In this document: piece after piece, positions 1 through 11,468 of the stretch
How positions within the stretch are numbered: the first letter of the stretch is position 1
How the letters are laid out: every line of letters starts with the position of its first letter
NCBI RefSeq assembly: GCF_040054535.1
Contig: NC_090788.1
Span: 18,455,501-18,519,500 of the forward strand
Length of the DNA stretch: 64,000 nt
DNA from: Antennarius striatus
Taxonomy: Eukaryota; Chordata; Actinopteri; Lophiiformes; Antennariidae
Direction of reading: 5' to 3'
Position numbers and translations under genes: made by a program
The notes under the pieces: generated by a model
The model's input: only the letters and a program-made list of their open reading frames with translations
Databases searched by the model: none
Told to the model about the DNA's origin: nothing

Positions 1-420
1 TTCATACAGATGCTTTGAGACGTAACAACATACTGTGCTATGTGGAATGCGTGGAACTGCTGTGTATGGAACACCTGTCTTCATTTTGTATTAAAATAGA
101 AAGTGCAAAAGATCTGAGTAACCCTGTCCTAATATGACTTTATTCAAAATGCAATGTAATCAGCCATGAGGTGAGCGATGCAGTGATTGTCTTTACAAGC
201 ATGACATAACATTTTATGACTCAAGATACTGACGGTCTGTGACAATCAGAGAGGGATATTTAATCGCGGTATTAAAGACTGTGAGTAAAGGAGAAAGGAA
301 GCTTTTGCAGCATTAGAAGCAGTCTGGAAAGTATAAAGAGAAACAACATTTTGAAGATGTATCAAAGTTGCATTACTGCAGCAGGTAAAATCATTCAATT
401 TTTGAAGGAGCGAACAGTAC
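1..420 (-). other. slc47a intron 2 (partial)
   Basis: Sequence downstream (minus strand) of the exon 2 donor. It is AT-rich and no third MATE exon can be read in it, so the next coding exon must lie beyond the left edge. Confidence 0.6.
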
Positions 421-1090
421 CGCTGAGGCCAGCGCATAGCCGGCCAGTTCTGTATTGCCAATGTGACCACTGAATATGGTGATAGCCAACGGCAGAAGAA
501 AGAACAGGATCCGAGACAACAGCTGTAGAAACAAACACAAAGATTTGACCGATATCCAAAAAAACCTTCAGTGATCAGCTGAAAATGACGCTGCAAAATA
601 ATACTATGAAATGTGTTCAGACAGCTTTGGTGAAATGGTTTTGTGTTGTGAATACACTCAACACAGATTGGTTCATATTCACATAAAATGCATGTGTTAT
701 TTTATGTCATTTTGCATTTAGGAATAGCAAATATGCATTGCCAGGCTTTATTCTAAAATAGTGTGCATTCAAAAAACTTTTAAAATGCAGCAATCAAGTA
801 CATTACAGTTGTAGCATCTCATAAATCACACAACAATCCCCCCCCCCCTACCGGTACTTCAACTTTCCCCTACTCACCAATGGTCCTGAGAGCCGTAAGA
901 GATGGTAAAGTTCCTCTCTGTAGACCAGCGGCAGCCAGCGTTTAATGCAAGAACACCAGAACAGTTTGGAACTGCCCGCTCCCACCGCCTCTTCTGTCTC
1001 AATGCCCGCTGTCTTGGCAACAGAAACTCCATTAACAGGTTCTGCACCCAGAGATGGGTGTACAGAATCCTGAGAACCCAGCCTATCCAT
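421..1090 (-). CDS. slc47a (paralogue unclear): MATE family multidrug and toxin extrusion transporter, first two coding exons (partial)
   Basis: Two coding exons of an SLC47 (MATE) proton/organic-cation exchanger, a multi-pass membrane protein that exports cations and drugs. On the minus strand exon 1 runs 1090 to 878 and ends in a GTGAGTA donor; exon 2 runs 522 to 421 between a TTCTACAG acceptor and a GT donor. Both are phase 0, giving about 105 residues. Visible family features are REELYHLLRLSGPL at the end of the N-terminal cytosolic part, then the first membrane helix and the loop GHIGNTELAGYALASA, typical of vertebrate MATE1/2. Start: the first Met of the open frame at 1090; an inner start cannot be excluded. 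The remaining exons lie left of the window. This is the only minus-strand gene here. Family assignment is firm; the choice between slc47a1 and slc47a2-like copies is open. Confidence 0.8.
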
Positions 1091-1439
1091 TCAACCACAG
1101 AAAAAGAAGAGAGAAGGGAGGGTGAAGGGAGAAAAGCTTAGTGGGGAAAGAAAGAGAGGGATTGGTGAAGGAGAGAATAAGGCTATAGCCCCTGGGGGCA
1201 GTAAGTATCTGTCTTCAGAATTACAGCACATGCCCCTTTTCAAAGTTACTGATAAAGTATAGTGTCTCAGAGGAAGGTCTACATGACCGAATGAACACGG
1301 GGCAGGACCAAAACAGCAAAGTACAAAAGATTGTTTTGTAGATACAAGGGTCAATAAGGATAGATGATTGCCTCTTGGTGGGGAGGGAATACCGAATACG
1401 CTGTATGTAAAGGTCCTTCGAACATGTTTTACTATTGTG

Positions 1440-1440
<1 letters not shown>

Positions 1441-1490
<50 letters not shown>
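1441..1490. repeat. (TG)n microsatellite
   Basis: About 24 uninterrupted TG dinucleotides upstream of the slc47a start. Open frames across it are repeat artefacts. Confidence 0.95.
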
Positions 1491-1491
<1 letters not shown>

Positions 1492-1794
1492 CTGGATGAT
1501 CTTACAGCGCTCAGTAGTAATCTGATGAGGAATGTCTGTTTGTATGGTCTACACAAACAGCGCCGATGGCATAAACTCTGAAGGCTCGGATTATTGCTGA
1601 CGTGGCAGCCATGCTTTTTGGGTTCGTGTTTTCACTCTTATCTGATTGTCGGGTCACTTCGACCTCAGACTTAAACTTAGAGGCTGCCCCCCAATGTAAT
1701 AAAAGTCCAATAAACGGAAACATGCATACTTTTCCATGCTTTCTAAAATAAACAGTTATCACACATCTGCGTAGTCAGTCAGTCTCTAACCCAC

Positions 1795-2090
1795 TTAATC
1801 CACTAACGCAGGGGGAGCCGGTGCCTATTCCGGCAGTCTCAGGGTGTGAGGCGGGGGACACTCCGGGCACGACGCCAGTGTACCACATAGTGACAATCAT
1901 TCACACACACAGTCACTCCTACGGTGAATTTGGTACAATCAACCTGAGGTGATTGGAGGTGGGAGGAAGCCGGAGAGAACCCACGCAGACACGGGGACAG
2001 CATGCGAACTCCGCACAGAGCGGGACTCGAACCCGGGTCCACCGTGTTGTGAGGCGGCAGCGCTAACCACTGCGCCACCGTGCCGCCCAA
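1795..2090 (-). repeat. tRNA-derived SINE-like repeat, nearly full length
   Basis: Read on the minus strand, the repeat starts near 2090 with GGCGGCACGGTGGCGCAGTG followed by GTTAGCGC, resembling a tRNA/pol III A box. About 40 bases on comes GGGTTCGAGTCCC, a near-consensus B box. Then follow the body with GGGTTCTCTCC and CTTCCTCCCACC, and a 3' part with CCCCGCCTCA and a degenerate GGAATAGGC. This is the widespread fish tRNA-head SINE type; partial copies are at 3.1, 25.1, 56.4 and 56.7 kb. The exact family name is not assigned. Confidence 0.8.
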
Positions 2091-2317
2091 CTGTGTAACT
2101 GTTACTAATTGACTTAGCATCATTACTGATGGCACTGATGCTTATCTTCAGCTTCTCAGTGAAGTCAAGTTGCTCAGTTGGTATGGAGCATTTTTGGAAC
2201 AGCATAGTAACAAGATTTCAAGAAATTTCGATGTTAATGTCTGCAAACAGACATCATTCCTGAGGGAGGTCACAGGCATAGCTATTAGCTTTCATTTCAC
2301 AACTAGACAAGCTATAG

Positions 2318-2371
2318 GTGTGTGTGTGTGCATGTGTATGTGTGGTGTGTGTGTGTGTGTGTGTGTGTGCG
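2318..2371. repeat. Interrupted (TG)n microsatellite
   Basis: TG dinucleotides with CA, TA and GG interruptions in the slc47a-tmigd1 intergenic region. Confidence 0.9.
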
Positions 2372-2948
2372 TGTCGGTGCTGTGAGAATGTTTTTTTCCA
2401 GTGTATAGGTTACTAGCAAGTCACTTCTTGCAACATCACACAAAGAGCCCGTTGTTCTCCCCATGCAGGTGTACTGTACAATTGATTCTAACTACTAAAA
2501 TTGTCAGTTACTGAACCAATTTATTACAAAACACCCAAAGCTTATAATATATTCAAATTTAAGTTTATCAAAGGTCATTTATGAGGAAAGAATTTGGATA
2601 TTTTTTCTTGAGGATGTACGGTATAGTTGTGAGACTGAGAAACCTGGTCAGAAAGAACAGTCCATAACTTTTTTCTTTTTTTAAAAAAAAAACAACTCAC
2701 CAAATATTTTCCACCAATTCAGCATGAGACAAATGGTTTCACCCAAAGAATGAAAAAGCATATATAATGCATGCTAACACGTAATGGAGAGGGTTATGGT
2801 TTTTTTTATATAATTATCAATTACCTCATCAGACTGCCTGTCAGCAACAAATAATGAGTCTGTCAAAATATAATCCTCTTCCTGTTCCTTTAAGCTCAGA
2901 TTGTTCCTATTGTTCCTGTCTTAAATGTGAATTTCTCAGTTTCGGATC

Positions 2949-2979
2949 AATTAAGGTATCTATCTATATCTATCTATCT
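2949..2979 (+). repeat. Degenerate (TCTA)n-tailed retroelement end
   Basis: GGATCAATTAAGGTATCTATC followed by a TATC run is a weak match to the better copies at 4341-4381, 6079-6125 and 51981-52022. Confidence 0.45.
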
Positions 2980-3037
2980 TGACTTTTGTCCTTGAGCTTA
3001 TAAAGTACTTTGCAGAGTCATAAAACTTCCTTCGTTG

Positions 3038-3145
3038 CTTCCTTCCGTCCTTTCTTCCTTCCTTCCTCTCTTCCTTCCTTCCTTCCTTCATTCCGTCCAT
3101 CCTTCCATCCATCTATCCATCCATCCATTTTCTGTAACCTCAGGG
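3038..3145. repeat. (TTCC)n/(ATCC)n tract ending in a SINE 3' end
   Basis: A TTCC run passes into CATCCATCCATTTTCTGTAA. On the minus strand this reads TTACAGAAAATGGATGGATG, the usual 3' end of the fish tRNA-type SINE. So this is probably a heavily 5'-truncated minus-strand copy with an expanded tail. Confidence 0.65.
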
Positions 3146-4340
3146 TTGAACAAGAGACCTTATTAATCATCAATTCATTCCCCAGTAGCAAAAGGTTTTG
3201 AACAAAAGGAACTTTCTGGATTCTTAAAATATTTGAAACAGCGGCAGCAGGGCTAGCTACAATACATTAAAACCAGGAATGTTTCTCTGAGCTGTAACTC
3301 TGTTATTACTATAACAAACATTCCCATCATGTACATGTATACTTGATGTGAAAAATATCTATTTTGAAAAGCTCATCAACTTTAAAAGGTGCTATTCATC
3401 ATAGTACCACAGAGTCATCTACAGGTCAAAAACTGAAGAACAAAAAGGAAGTTAGTACGTACTTAAATAATGATTACCTAACTGCTTGTTAAAGAACCTT
3501 ATTACCGGTATTCCTGTTACAACCTTGGCAACTTAGTACAGACCTAGCAGGCATAGCTTTGACAAGTATTAATCATTAAAGCCAGTCAGTATTTTTTTGA
3601 CGCATTTATAATCTACATTCAGACTTATAAGAATAAAGATCCTATGGTAAAAGCAAGTTTCCCAATTGCAAACCAGACTGTGACCTTGGGTTAATTTATG
3701 TAAACTTAGGTAACGCATTTACGACTGAGGTTAAATGTATTATTTTATTCATTTATTTAGTGTATTTTTTCAGACATTTTATTACAGCAGACTTCACACT
3801 TTCATCTCATTTGCAACATCAAAAGCATCCGAAGAAAGGGGTGATGGGTGGAAGACATTTGGTTTGTGTAGTTCCCAACCCCGGAATCAACGAAAAACCT
3901 CAATATGTTGTTAACCAAAATCTAACTAAATTTTGAAAAAACAAAATATTGTGGCATTATTATACTATTAGTTTTAATACATTTTGCACTTACAGTATGA
4001 TAAACCTCCAATACTTTATTAATCTTGATAGGATAAAACCAAATCTATGACGAAGAGAACACAGCACAAGGCTTGTAATCAAAAAAATTGTTTATTTTCT
4101 TACATCTATTAAGTTCTAAATTATTCATCACTGAACTTCTATGTTGTAAAACATATTTATTTTAACCTCTTTGTTTATATTATGACTATATTGACAACGT
4201 AGTTTGATCTTCTTTTATTGCCTTGTTATCATTCTTACCATTATTGTGTTATGTAATTGCAAGCTTCTGTCTTCATGGTATGTTGAAATTTTTTCAACGG
4301 AAAATGCAGCAATGAAGATATTTAGAGTTAGACTTTTATA

Positions 4341-4381
4341 GAATTTCCTCTGGGATTAATAAAGTATCTATCTATCTATCC
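4341..4381 (+). repeat. 3' end of a (TATC)n-tailed non-LTR-type retroelement
   Basis: GAATTTCCTCTGGGATTAAT then AAAGTATC and a TATC run. The same module occurs inverted at 6079-6125 and 51981-52022. A constant core joined to a tetranucleotide tail fits the 3' end of a fish LINE/SINE; the family is not assigned. Confidence 0.65.
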
Positions 4382-4589
4382 AGACTAAGCATTTTTTGTC
4401 TCTTTTATTATCTATAATAAACTGCATCACTGTTATCCAGAAAATAATAATCTGCCATTAAGATTATTAATTTTCTTTGCTCATGAAATAGTCCATTTGT
4501 TGATATTTTCCCACAAGAGGATTTTTTTAATACTATTTTGATTCCCAGATTCAGAGAGACAGAATTGCAGCGGGCAGTCATATAGCGGC

Positions 4590-4742
4590 CAACGGGCAAT
4601 TTGTGGGGGTCAGTGCCTTGTTCAAGTGCACCTCGGTGGTAATCAGGAGGTAAACTGGTAGCTTTCCCAACTACCAGTTCACACTTCATACTTTTTGGGG
4701 GGGACAGTCCAGGCACGACACCAGTGCACCGCTGAGCCACAT
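4590..4742 (-). repeat. Truncated fish interspersed repeat
   Basis: Contains the phrases GTCAGTGCCTTGTTCAAG, CACCTCGGTGG and CAGTGCACCGCTGAGCCACA, which I recall from a common fish tRNA-like repeat. The tRNA-like end lies at the right side. Both ends are degraded, so boundaries are approximate. Confidence 0.55.
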
Positions 4743-6078
4743 ACAAAGACAGACTGCTTCTTTTATTTTCCTGTTCAAATCTATATATATAAATACAGGT
4801 TTACATAGGAGGCTTTTAGTAAACCAACAGAGAGAACAAGTTCTGGTTTTAATTTTGTTACATAGTACCGTCATGTCATATTTTAGCAAAAATGATTACA
4901 AAATCCAACTGAAAACTTTTGACTTTAATTGGAATACATTTATGAAACTATTGAAATGATTCCACTTTGTTTGATGTGTCTAAGAAAACTACTGATAGCA
5001 GCATCTCAGCAACAGCAGCAGTGATGGCATTAAGTCATTTACAAACACTAAAATAAGAACATGTGAAGACTACATTAAAACTACACAGTTTTGTTCTGTT
5101 TTTATTTTTTTGGTTTTTGTTTGTGTGTTTGTTCTGTTTGTCACAAGACAACATTTGGGTAATAACTTCCTGGTATTTTTTTAATTTTCTATTTTCTGTA
5201 TGATAGCTAGGAGTACCCCATGGTAGAGCTATTCTTTACTACTCTGTGTGCTGTTGACTAGTTTAAACTTTAAACTATATCATATCTTTTCATAACTATC
5301 AATATATCTATGGCGTTGTTTTGCAAAGAGTTCATTTCAAAAGGATCAAGTGCAAACGTCTACCCGAAATGTAGAATGTTAAGAATATAAACTATCATGA
5401 AATCGATGTGTGTTTACTGTCTTTGATTTAATATAGTTGTGACCTTCCACTGATTTATGAGATTCTGTGCAGTGAAACAATTCACTCTTTACTCATTGGT
5501 ATTTAAGGTATGCATGTTAAAGTACACTTGATATTTAGCACAACATTGCAACTTCCTATTTTTTTTTAATATTCATTTATTTGCTGATTACTGTCAATGT
5601 TTGACATTAAATATAATGAAGAGATGAATGTATGAGGAAAAAGTCCCCCAAACTGCATTTCAATAATAGCATTTTTATTCAGTTCAACAGAAAATTAGGA
5701 CAACAGGAACTATAGTTTGAAGTTGATATTAAAATTTAATTAAAAAGAAATAGAATAAAAAATGCTTGTGTACACTAAAGGCTTTAAAAAACCTTTAAAA
5801 TAAAAATATTTTAAAGGATTTATTGGATGTGTATTGGAGTCTTCACATCCACACCCAGGAGGTTTTAGTGCCATTGTAATGATTATAGCCTATAAAGCCT
5901 TTCCTTTTGTTTGCACATTATAAGTATGCAACTGTAAAATAGAATGAATCTAGGGGTGGGAGGACTGAGGGGTGTTGGCAAGAACAGGAATGATGGGAAA
6001 CCCATGAAGAAACATCAAACAAGGTTATAATAGTCCTTTCATCTGCATGTGAAGCTAGATGAGCTAAGTGAAGACGAG

Positions 6079-6125
6079 GGATAGATAGATAGATAGATAG
6101 ATAGTTACTTTATTAATCCCGGAGG
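6079..6125 (-). repeat. (GATA)n plus retroelement 3' end, inverted copy
   Basis: A GATA run is followed by GTTACTTTATTAATCCCGGA then GGAAA, the reverse complement of the module at 4341-4381. Confidence 0.7.
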
Positions 6126-7732
6126 AAAGATACACACCAATAATAATTGGTAAGTAAGAAATGTATATTATGACATCTCTTGGATGAGTACATGATTCTT
6201 TGAGCTATCATAAATGTTTTAAGGGTTTTTAGTTTATTAATTTAGTTTATTTTATTTTAGTTTATTCTACTGGTATTACCTGGTGGTACTGTGTTGCTAG
6301 TATTGCGGCTCGTATGAAATACTAGTTAAGATAAAGTGTATCTGTTTACTACTAACCTTGAGAAAAAAGTATCAGTAAATTCAGCATGTCCCTTTATGGA
6401 ATTGTTCATTTCATTCCCATTTTACAGGAGACCAGAGAGGCAGAAATTCATAAACTTAGTCAATCTTCTGTTCACAGTCCATTTTTTGGTTAAAGATATT
6501 ACCGGTAATCGAAATCTCAAAACGTGTTTTGTACATTAAACCTTAATGAAAGCACAAAATGGAATAAACAAAAATATTTCACATTCTAAACTCAGATCAG
6601 ATTAAATGTACCATTCTAAAAATATGACTTGAACTGATCATTGAAAAACAATCAATCTTGACCAATCCCTCATACAGACATAATATGAGATGATGAAAGC
6701 TCTCTGTCGAGTACCTGTGTGTGACATTTAAAATACATTTAATATCTGCGTCATCTCCTTGACAAGCATAACATGATGAGTAAATATTCCTTACACAAAA
6801 CAGGTACGGTGCACTGAGCTACGAAACAATTTTTTCTTACAATAGATGCCACTAAAAGTGCTTTAAGTAAAAAATAAATTAATAAATAGAAATAAAAAAT
6901 AAAACGGTGGTTTTCAGAGAAAGGTTCTTTCTAAAGACCACAAATAAAAGTCAAAAAAAAAATCAGCTGTTTTGTACAGATAGTGGTGTATTTTCAATAG
7001 TTCAAGAGCACAGTTAAAATAAGATGGCCTGCCTATTTCCTTGTGTGTATAATTTTCCATATTTTAAATCAAGCTTTAAAACAGCTCATTAAAGATGAGA
7101 AAATTTGCATTGTAGGTCATTCCTAAACTTTATAAACGAGAATAAATTTTAAAGAACCTCTGATAGACACTGGGAGGCAACGGAGTGGAGCTAAAACTGG
7201 TTATGATCCTTTCTTCACGTAGTTTTTGTTGAAGGTCTGGTAGAATTGTACTGAAAAAAAATGTTTTTATTGACTACTTTGGGAGGCGAAGAAAAATAGA
7301 ATAGAATAATCTAATCTTTTTTGAGTCGATAATATAAAGTATTGTTATCTTATAATTATTGATATTTATGAATTTTTCAGCATCTTTATTAGATAGGAAT
7401 AGCCTTATTTTAAAAAATCTTTCCTGTGTGATTTTGGTTGTGTTTACCGTCTAAAAAAATGTCCAAACAAATTACTTAGATATATTCTTGTGAAACAGAT
7501 GTCCAAGTTTCCAAAAGATCACCTTTGGCTTGTTCTTCATCCAGTTTTTTTTATAGCCGTCGTTCCACTGGTTTAAGGAACACACGGCAGTATGTTCATG
7601 TTGTTCAAGTGAAATAAACAGCTGTGTCCCAGCATGCTGTGGTTTTTAAATTAAATAATGATCAATTCAAATGGTCCCTAAACATATAATTTTTTGGTTT
7701 TCTTTCCTTAATTGCAGGTAAGGAAGAGTAAA

Positions 7733-9553
7733 ATGACGTTCAAGCTTCCTCTTTTCCTTTTTCTCCTGCTCTGTTCAGCCCAGACTTTGAGTAAGTGCAT
7801 GTGCTCATTGAGACACAATTGACCAACCTTCAGATAATTTATTTTGAGGCTGTTTTAGTTTATTTCTTTTTTCTGTGCAACATAAGCTTTAACACTTCAC
7901 TCTCTTAACTTGTAAAATTAGTGGGTCATTTTCAAAGCATTTTCTGTTATACCAGTAAAAAAACAAAAAAAACAAAGTAGATGCAATCAATAAATCAAAT
8001 ACTCTCACAAAAATTTGGAATCTATGGCTGGGTGAAATAATCAAAAAACATATCAGTCATCCTGTATTGAATTGATGGGAGATGACTGGAGTCTGCTTTG
8101 TGCCTTACTTTTAAAAGGTGGCTTGCTTTTAACAACCTGTCAACTTCTTCCATATTTCTTTTCCGCAGGTATCAAGATCCACTCCGTTCCAGAAGTCAAC
8201 AGTATTGGCGTGATAGAGACAAAGCTGAATGAGACCGTGTCTCTGATTTGTCAGACTGATGTAGGCCATGACCCTCTGGTTCATGAAGAGTTAGTCTGGT
8301 TGAGGAATGGTGATGTCGTTCGTCTGAATGAAGGCAATAAGGAGGGTCGCAGCAGTGTTTGCATTACGCCCACTATCCATGAAGACAACGGTGCCACATT
8401 CACCTGCCACCTGAGCAAAAATACAACAGTTAATGACTCGGTCACTCTGAATGTTACATGTGAGCCCCTTCAAATAAATATCTGGATGATGTTGGTAATG
8501 ACACTGGCAGCTAGAAATAGTTTTAGCTATATCATTGTTAATTATTGACTTGTTCATGAGTTATTGTCAGTCTGTCTGTTGATTGTCATTTTGTAGTCTG
8601 TACTCTGTTACCTAATGTGATCGATATTTATGATATAATATTTATTATTTTAAATGAACAGTCTTGACAAGAGGGATTTTTTTTTTGTGTGGACATTCAT
8701 GTAATCCTCAAGAATATTTACATGCTGGCATGTTTGCTAAAATGGCATAAACGCCTACGAAGAATCATCATATTAGCAATTTATGTATAAATGCGATGTA
8801 ATGTTAATTATAGTGAAACCTCAGATATGCATCACAGATGCTCTGGTTTGTTTGTCGACTCATCAGTCACCAGCTGTCATTAAGAAAACAAAATCTGTAT
8901 AGAAAAGTTTCTTTATTCAAACGTTGTCTCAAACTTTAATGAGACTCCTGGGTGTCTCCATTCAGATGGCCCACAGCTTTCTGGGTCAGAGGACATTGTC
9001 ACAGAAGAAGAAGCACTGCTACTCCTGCAGTGTAACATCCGTGCCAATCCACCAGTCTCGTATGTGTCGTGGACACTGAATGGAAACGAAGTGGATCTAG
9101 AAGCTAGTGGCTTCACAGTCACCACTGATGGCTTCGAGACACAGCTATCCGCCCAAAAAGCAAAGAGAGGCTTGCATGACGGCACATATCAGTGTGTGGC
9201 GACTTCACCCCTGTATGGAGTACACACTAAGCTTTTCTTTGTCTCATTAACAGGTCGGTTGATGCCATCAAATTTTTAGAGTTTAATTTCAACAGACATG
9301 TTTAATCATTTATTGCAATTTATTGACTGTCTTGGTCTTCTTTTCATATTTAGATATGACCATCAAATTCCCACTGATTCCCATGATAGCAGGGCTGGTA
9401 GTCGTAGGCCTCACTATGCTTCTTGCAGTTATTGCACGGTGGAAGAAAATCATTAAGGTAAGGAACCACATGCACATCACGAAGATTTAGTCTGACTCAC
9501 TGCAAACAGATCCTCCTAATTCTTTATTTCTCTTCTGACAGTGCTTCAAGTAG
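7733..9553 (+). CDS. tmigd1: Transmembrane and immunoglobulin domain-containing protein 1
   Basis: Single-pass type I membrane protein with two Ig domains; the human protein is an epithelial adhesion protein of kidney and gut. Coding exons: 7733-7790, 8169-8459, 8966-9253, 9354-9457, 9542-9553, giving 250 residues (human 262). Residues 1-19 are a hydrophobic signal peptide. Ig1 has Cys47 (SLIC), Trp in ELVWLRNG and Cys in ATFTC; Ig2 has LLLLQC, SWTLNG and DGTYQC. Four N-glycosylation sequons are visible (NET, NTT, NDS, NVT). A hydrophobic helix at about 219-239 is followed by RWKKIIKCFK and a stop. The first coding exon has an acceptor (TTGCAG, 7713-7718), so an upstream non-coding exon is likely. 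AATAAA lies at 10103. Odd: the cytoplasmic tail is only about ten residues. Identification is strong from LNVTYGPQLSG and the matching exon plan. Confidence 0.9.
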
Positions 9554-11327
9554 CTTTTCTTTTCTGTTTCACCGAAGGACTGAAGACAGAAAGACAACAC
9601 CACTTTGTTCTGAGTGCACAAAACCAACTATTAACATAACAGCCTCCTGTTTACTTCCATAATGGTTTTGGAAATGAGACTTTGAAGACCAATAGTCTCT
9701 CATGCCTTTTTACCAAGGCTACTGTACAGTCACCAGCTGCTTAGCAACAATTTATAAGTATTTTTCAACAAAGAGCACACACCATAGTGATTAGTGAACT
9801 TTACAGGTACTGGTCTGTAAATTTTGTAACCTTTGGAGAAAATCAGACTAGCCATCTCCCTTTGTTTCACATTTTTGTACTATGCTAAGTTAAATAACTG
9901 TTGGTGGTAGTTTGATATTTTCAGTACCGATATGAGAGGTCATTCATTTGACCCTCAGCAGTTATGCAAATAACCTTATTTTTGTAAGTTAATTAAGGGA
10001 TCCCTTGAGATCTCTCTAAAACGTTGTGTGTCTACTGTGTGTGGTGCAGCTAGTAATTCTAAAGTATGTTTCCATGCCTTTTTTGCTCATTAATATCCTT
10101 GCAATAAATGTGTTTCTGTGTCCCCATCACCATTGTGAGTAGTTTCCACATATGAACTTTAACTCCTGACTCAACAATACAAGCAAGGGTTGTTAAAATC
10201 TTGTTATCCATTTACCTTAATGGTAGAAAAAGACTTCAATAACATGAGGGACAAAGTCTAGGTCTGTGTTTTCTTACCAATAAAAAAACATTAAACGAGA
10301 TTGTATTTGACAATGCAATACCAAATGAAGATTGACGCACGTGTCTGACAAGAATTTCAGATTATAGGCATAAAGTAATAATTTATTTGAAGGATAAAGA
10401 CAAGATGATTGTTTGAGTCATGGCTCTATTTGGAAAGAACCCGATTTGGTTACCCATGCTCCTTTGGATCTCTTGTCAAAAAAATCACTTATGTTGTCTC
10501 TTTCTATGCTAGACTATCAATTTACCTTAAAGCTCTCATTTGTGTGTAGTTTTTAAATTATTATTTTCTGCAGTCAGATTTTGAACTATTAATTTCACTG
10601 TGCAGCCATGGGAAATTGTGTCTACTTAAAATGTCATAAGCTAATTTTACAATGCAAAAAATATATCACAAGTCAAAGTTGTAACGCAATTGAATGCCTT
10701 TGCAACATCTCCAACAAATAAAACAAAATAAAGCACAACAAAGTAAAAGGTCTGTGCTGACATCTGCTGGTTATTTTACTTCAAATCCCTTATTAACAAG
10801 AATAATATTTTAGTAAAAATGTGTGGAGACAGGGCAGGTCAGGTTTGTACCTCTATACATATCTATCCGAAACTTTTTATTTTAAATTTAATTTTAAACA
10901 ATTAACCACTGTAGCTAAAATCACAACAGAACATATCATCTCATCTTGTATAGGGAAAGTTAATAAGTAAAAATCCATGTCAGAGTAATGGGCTATGCGT
11001 TTAAAGTACAGTTACCTTGTATACTGGTTGAAAATATTTATTTTATACACATACAGTATGTTGCATATTTTGTAGTGGCAGCCCACACAATAATTTCTGC
11101 AGGCTGTAACATCTCACTGGTTTTATAAAATATGAACGTTTTAAATAGGCGACTTTATAAAAGAAATGAAATATTGAAAGCTGATCTCGTTTTATTTTTA
11201 GAAATTTTGTGCATCCTAAATTAGTAAACAGCCACTCATCGCTGAAACGATCCTTACATTTTTACAGTGTATCCGCTTTTTCAGACAGACCTCTGCGTTC
11301 AGGGTGTGGCTGCAGTTACGTAATACG
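9554..11327. other. tmigd1 3' UTR and intergenic region
   Basis: About 550 bases of 3' UTR up to AATAAA at 10103-10108, then AT-rich DNA with no recognisable gene or clear repeat until the pimreg promoter. Confidence 0.6.
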
Positions 11328-11406
11328 TGACGTCATGACGTATTTGCGTGGAAGGCGTTTGTCTTGCGTTTCGACGTAGGATGCGCGATCCGCCGCCAAA
11401 TTCAAA
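11328..11406 (+). promoter_or_regulatory. pimreg promoter/5' UTR: CRE, E2F-like and CHR-like sites
   Basis: A perfect CRE palindrome TGACGTCA (11328-11335) is followed at once by a second TGACGT. CCGCCAAA (11393-11400, E2F-like TTTGGCGG on the minus strand) directly abuts TTCAAA (11401-11406, CHR-like TTTGAA on the minus strand). E2F/CHR pairs are known in G2/M genes controlled by DREAM-MuvB, which suits a mitotic gene. The transcription start is not visible; the sites may lie at the edge of exon 1. Confidence 0.5.
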
Positions 11407-11468
11407 CAGTCAAAGAAAGGAAGTTCGTCAACAGGCAGCAGCAGCAGAGGGCAGAAAGAAAGCTCCAG
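11380..11468 (+). other. Probable non-coding first exon of pimreg
   Basis: A GC-richer stretch ends in CTCCAG followed by the strong donor GTAAGA at 11469. The next acceptor is just before the pimreg ATG at 12362. The 5' limit is a guess. Confidence 0.5.

Larger units (their letters stand above)
1491..7718. other. Intergenic region between slc47a and tmigd1
   Basis: The two genes diverge from this AT-rich stretch. Both promoters and the first non-coding exon of tmigd1 should lie here, but I cannot place them. It holds the SINE at 1.8-2.1 kb, microsatellites, a truncated tRNA-type repeat near 4.6 kb and GATA-tailed repeat ends near 2.95, 4.35 and 6.1 kb. Short open frames show no recognisable protein and no splice-consistent partners. 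Confidence 0.6.

Noticed and set aside
2000-2090. Possible true tRNA gene (A and B boxes)
   Set aside because: No cloverleaf with an acceptor stem could be formed and the sequence continues into a SINE body repeated elsewhere.
8072-8168. Open frame running into tmigd1 exon 2 from an upstream ATG (possible alternative start)
   Set aside because: The stretch lacks a clean signal peptide layout and contains the exon 2 acceptor; the exon at 7733-7790 gives a good signal peptide in phase with exon 2.
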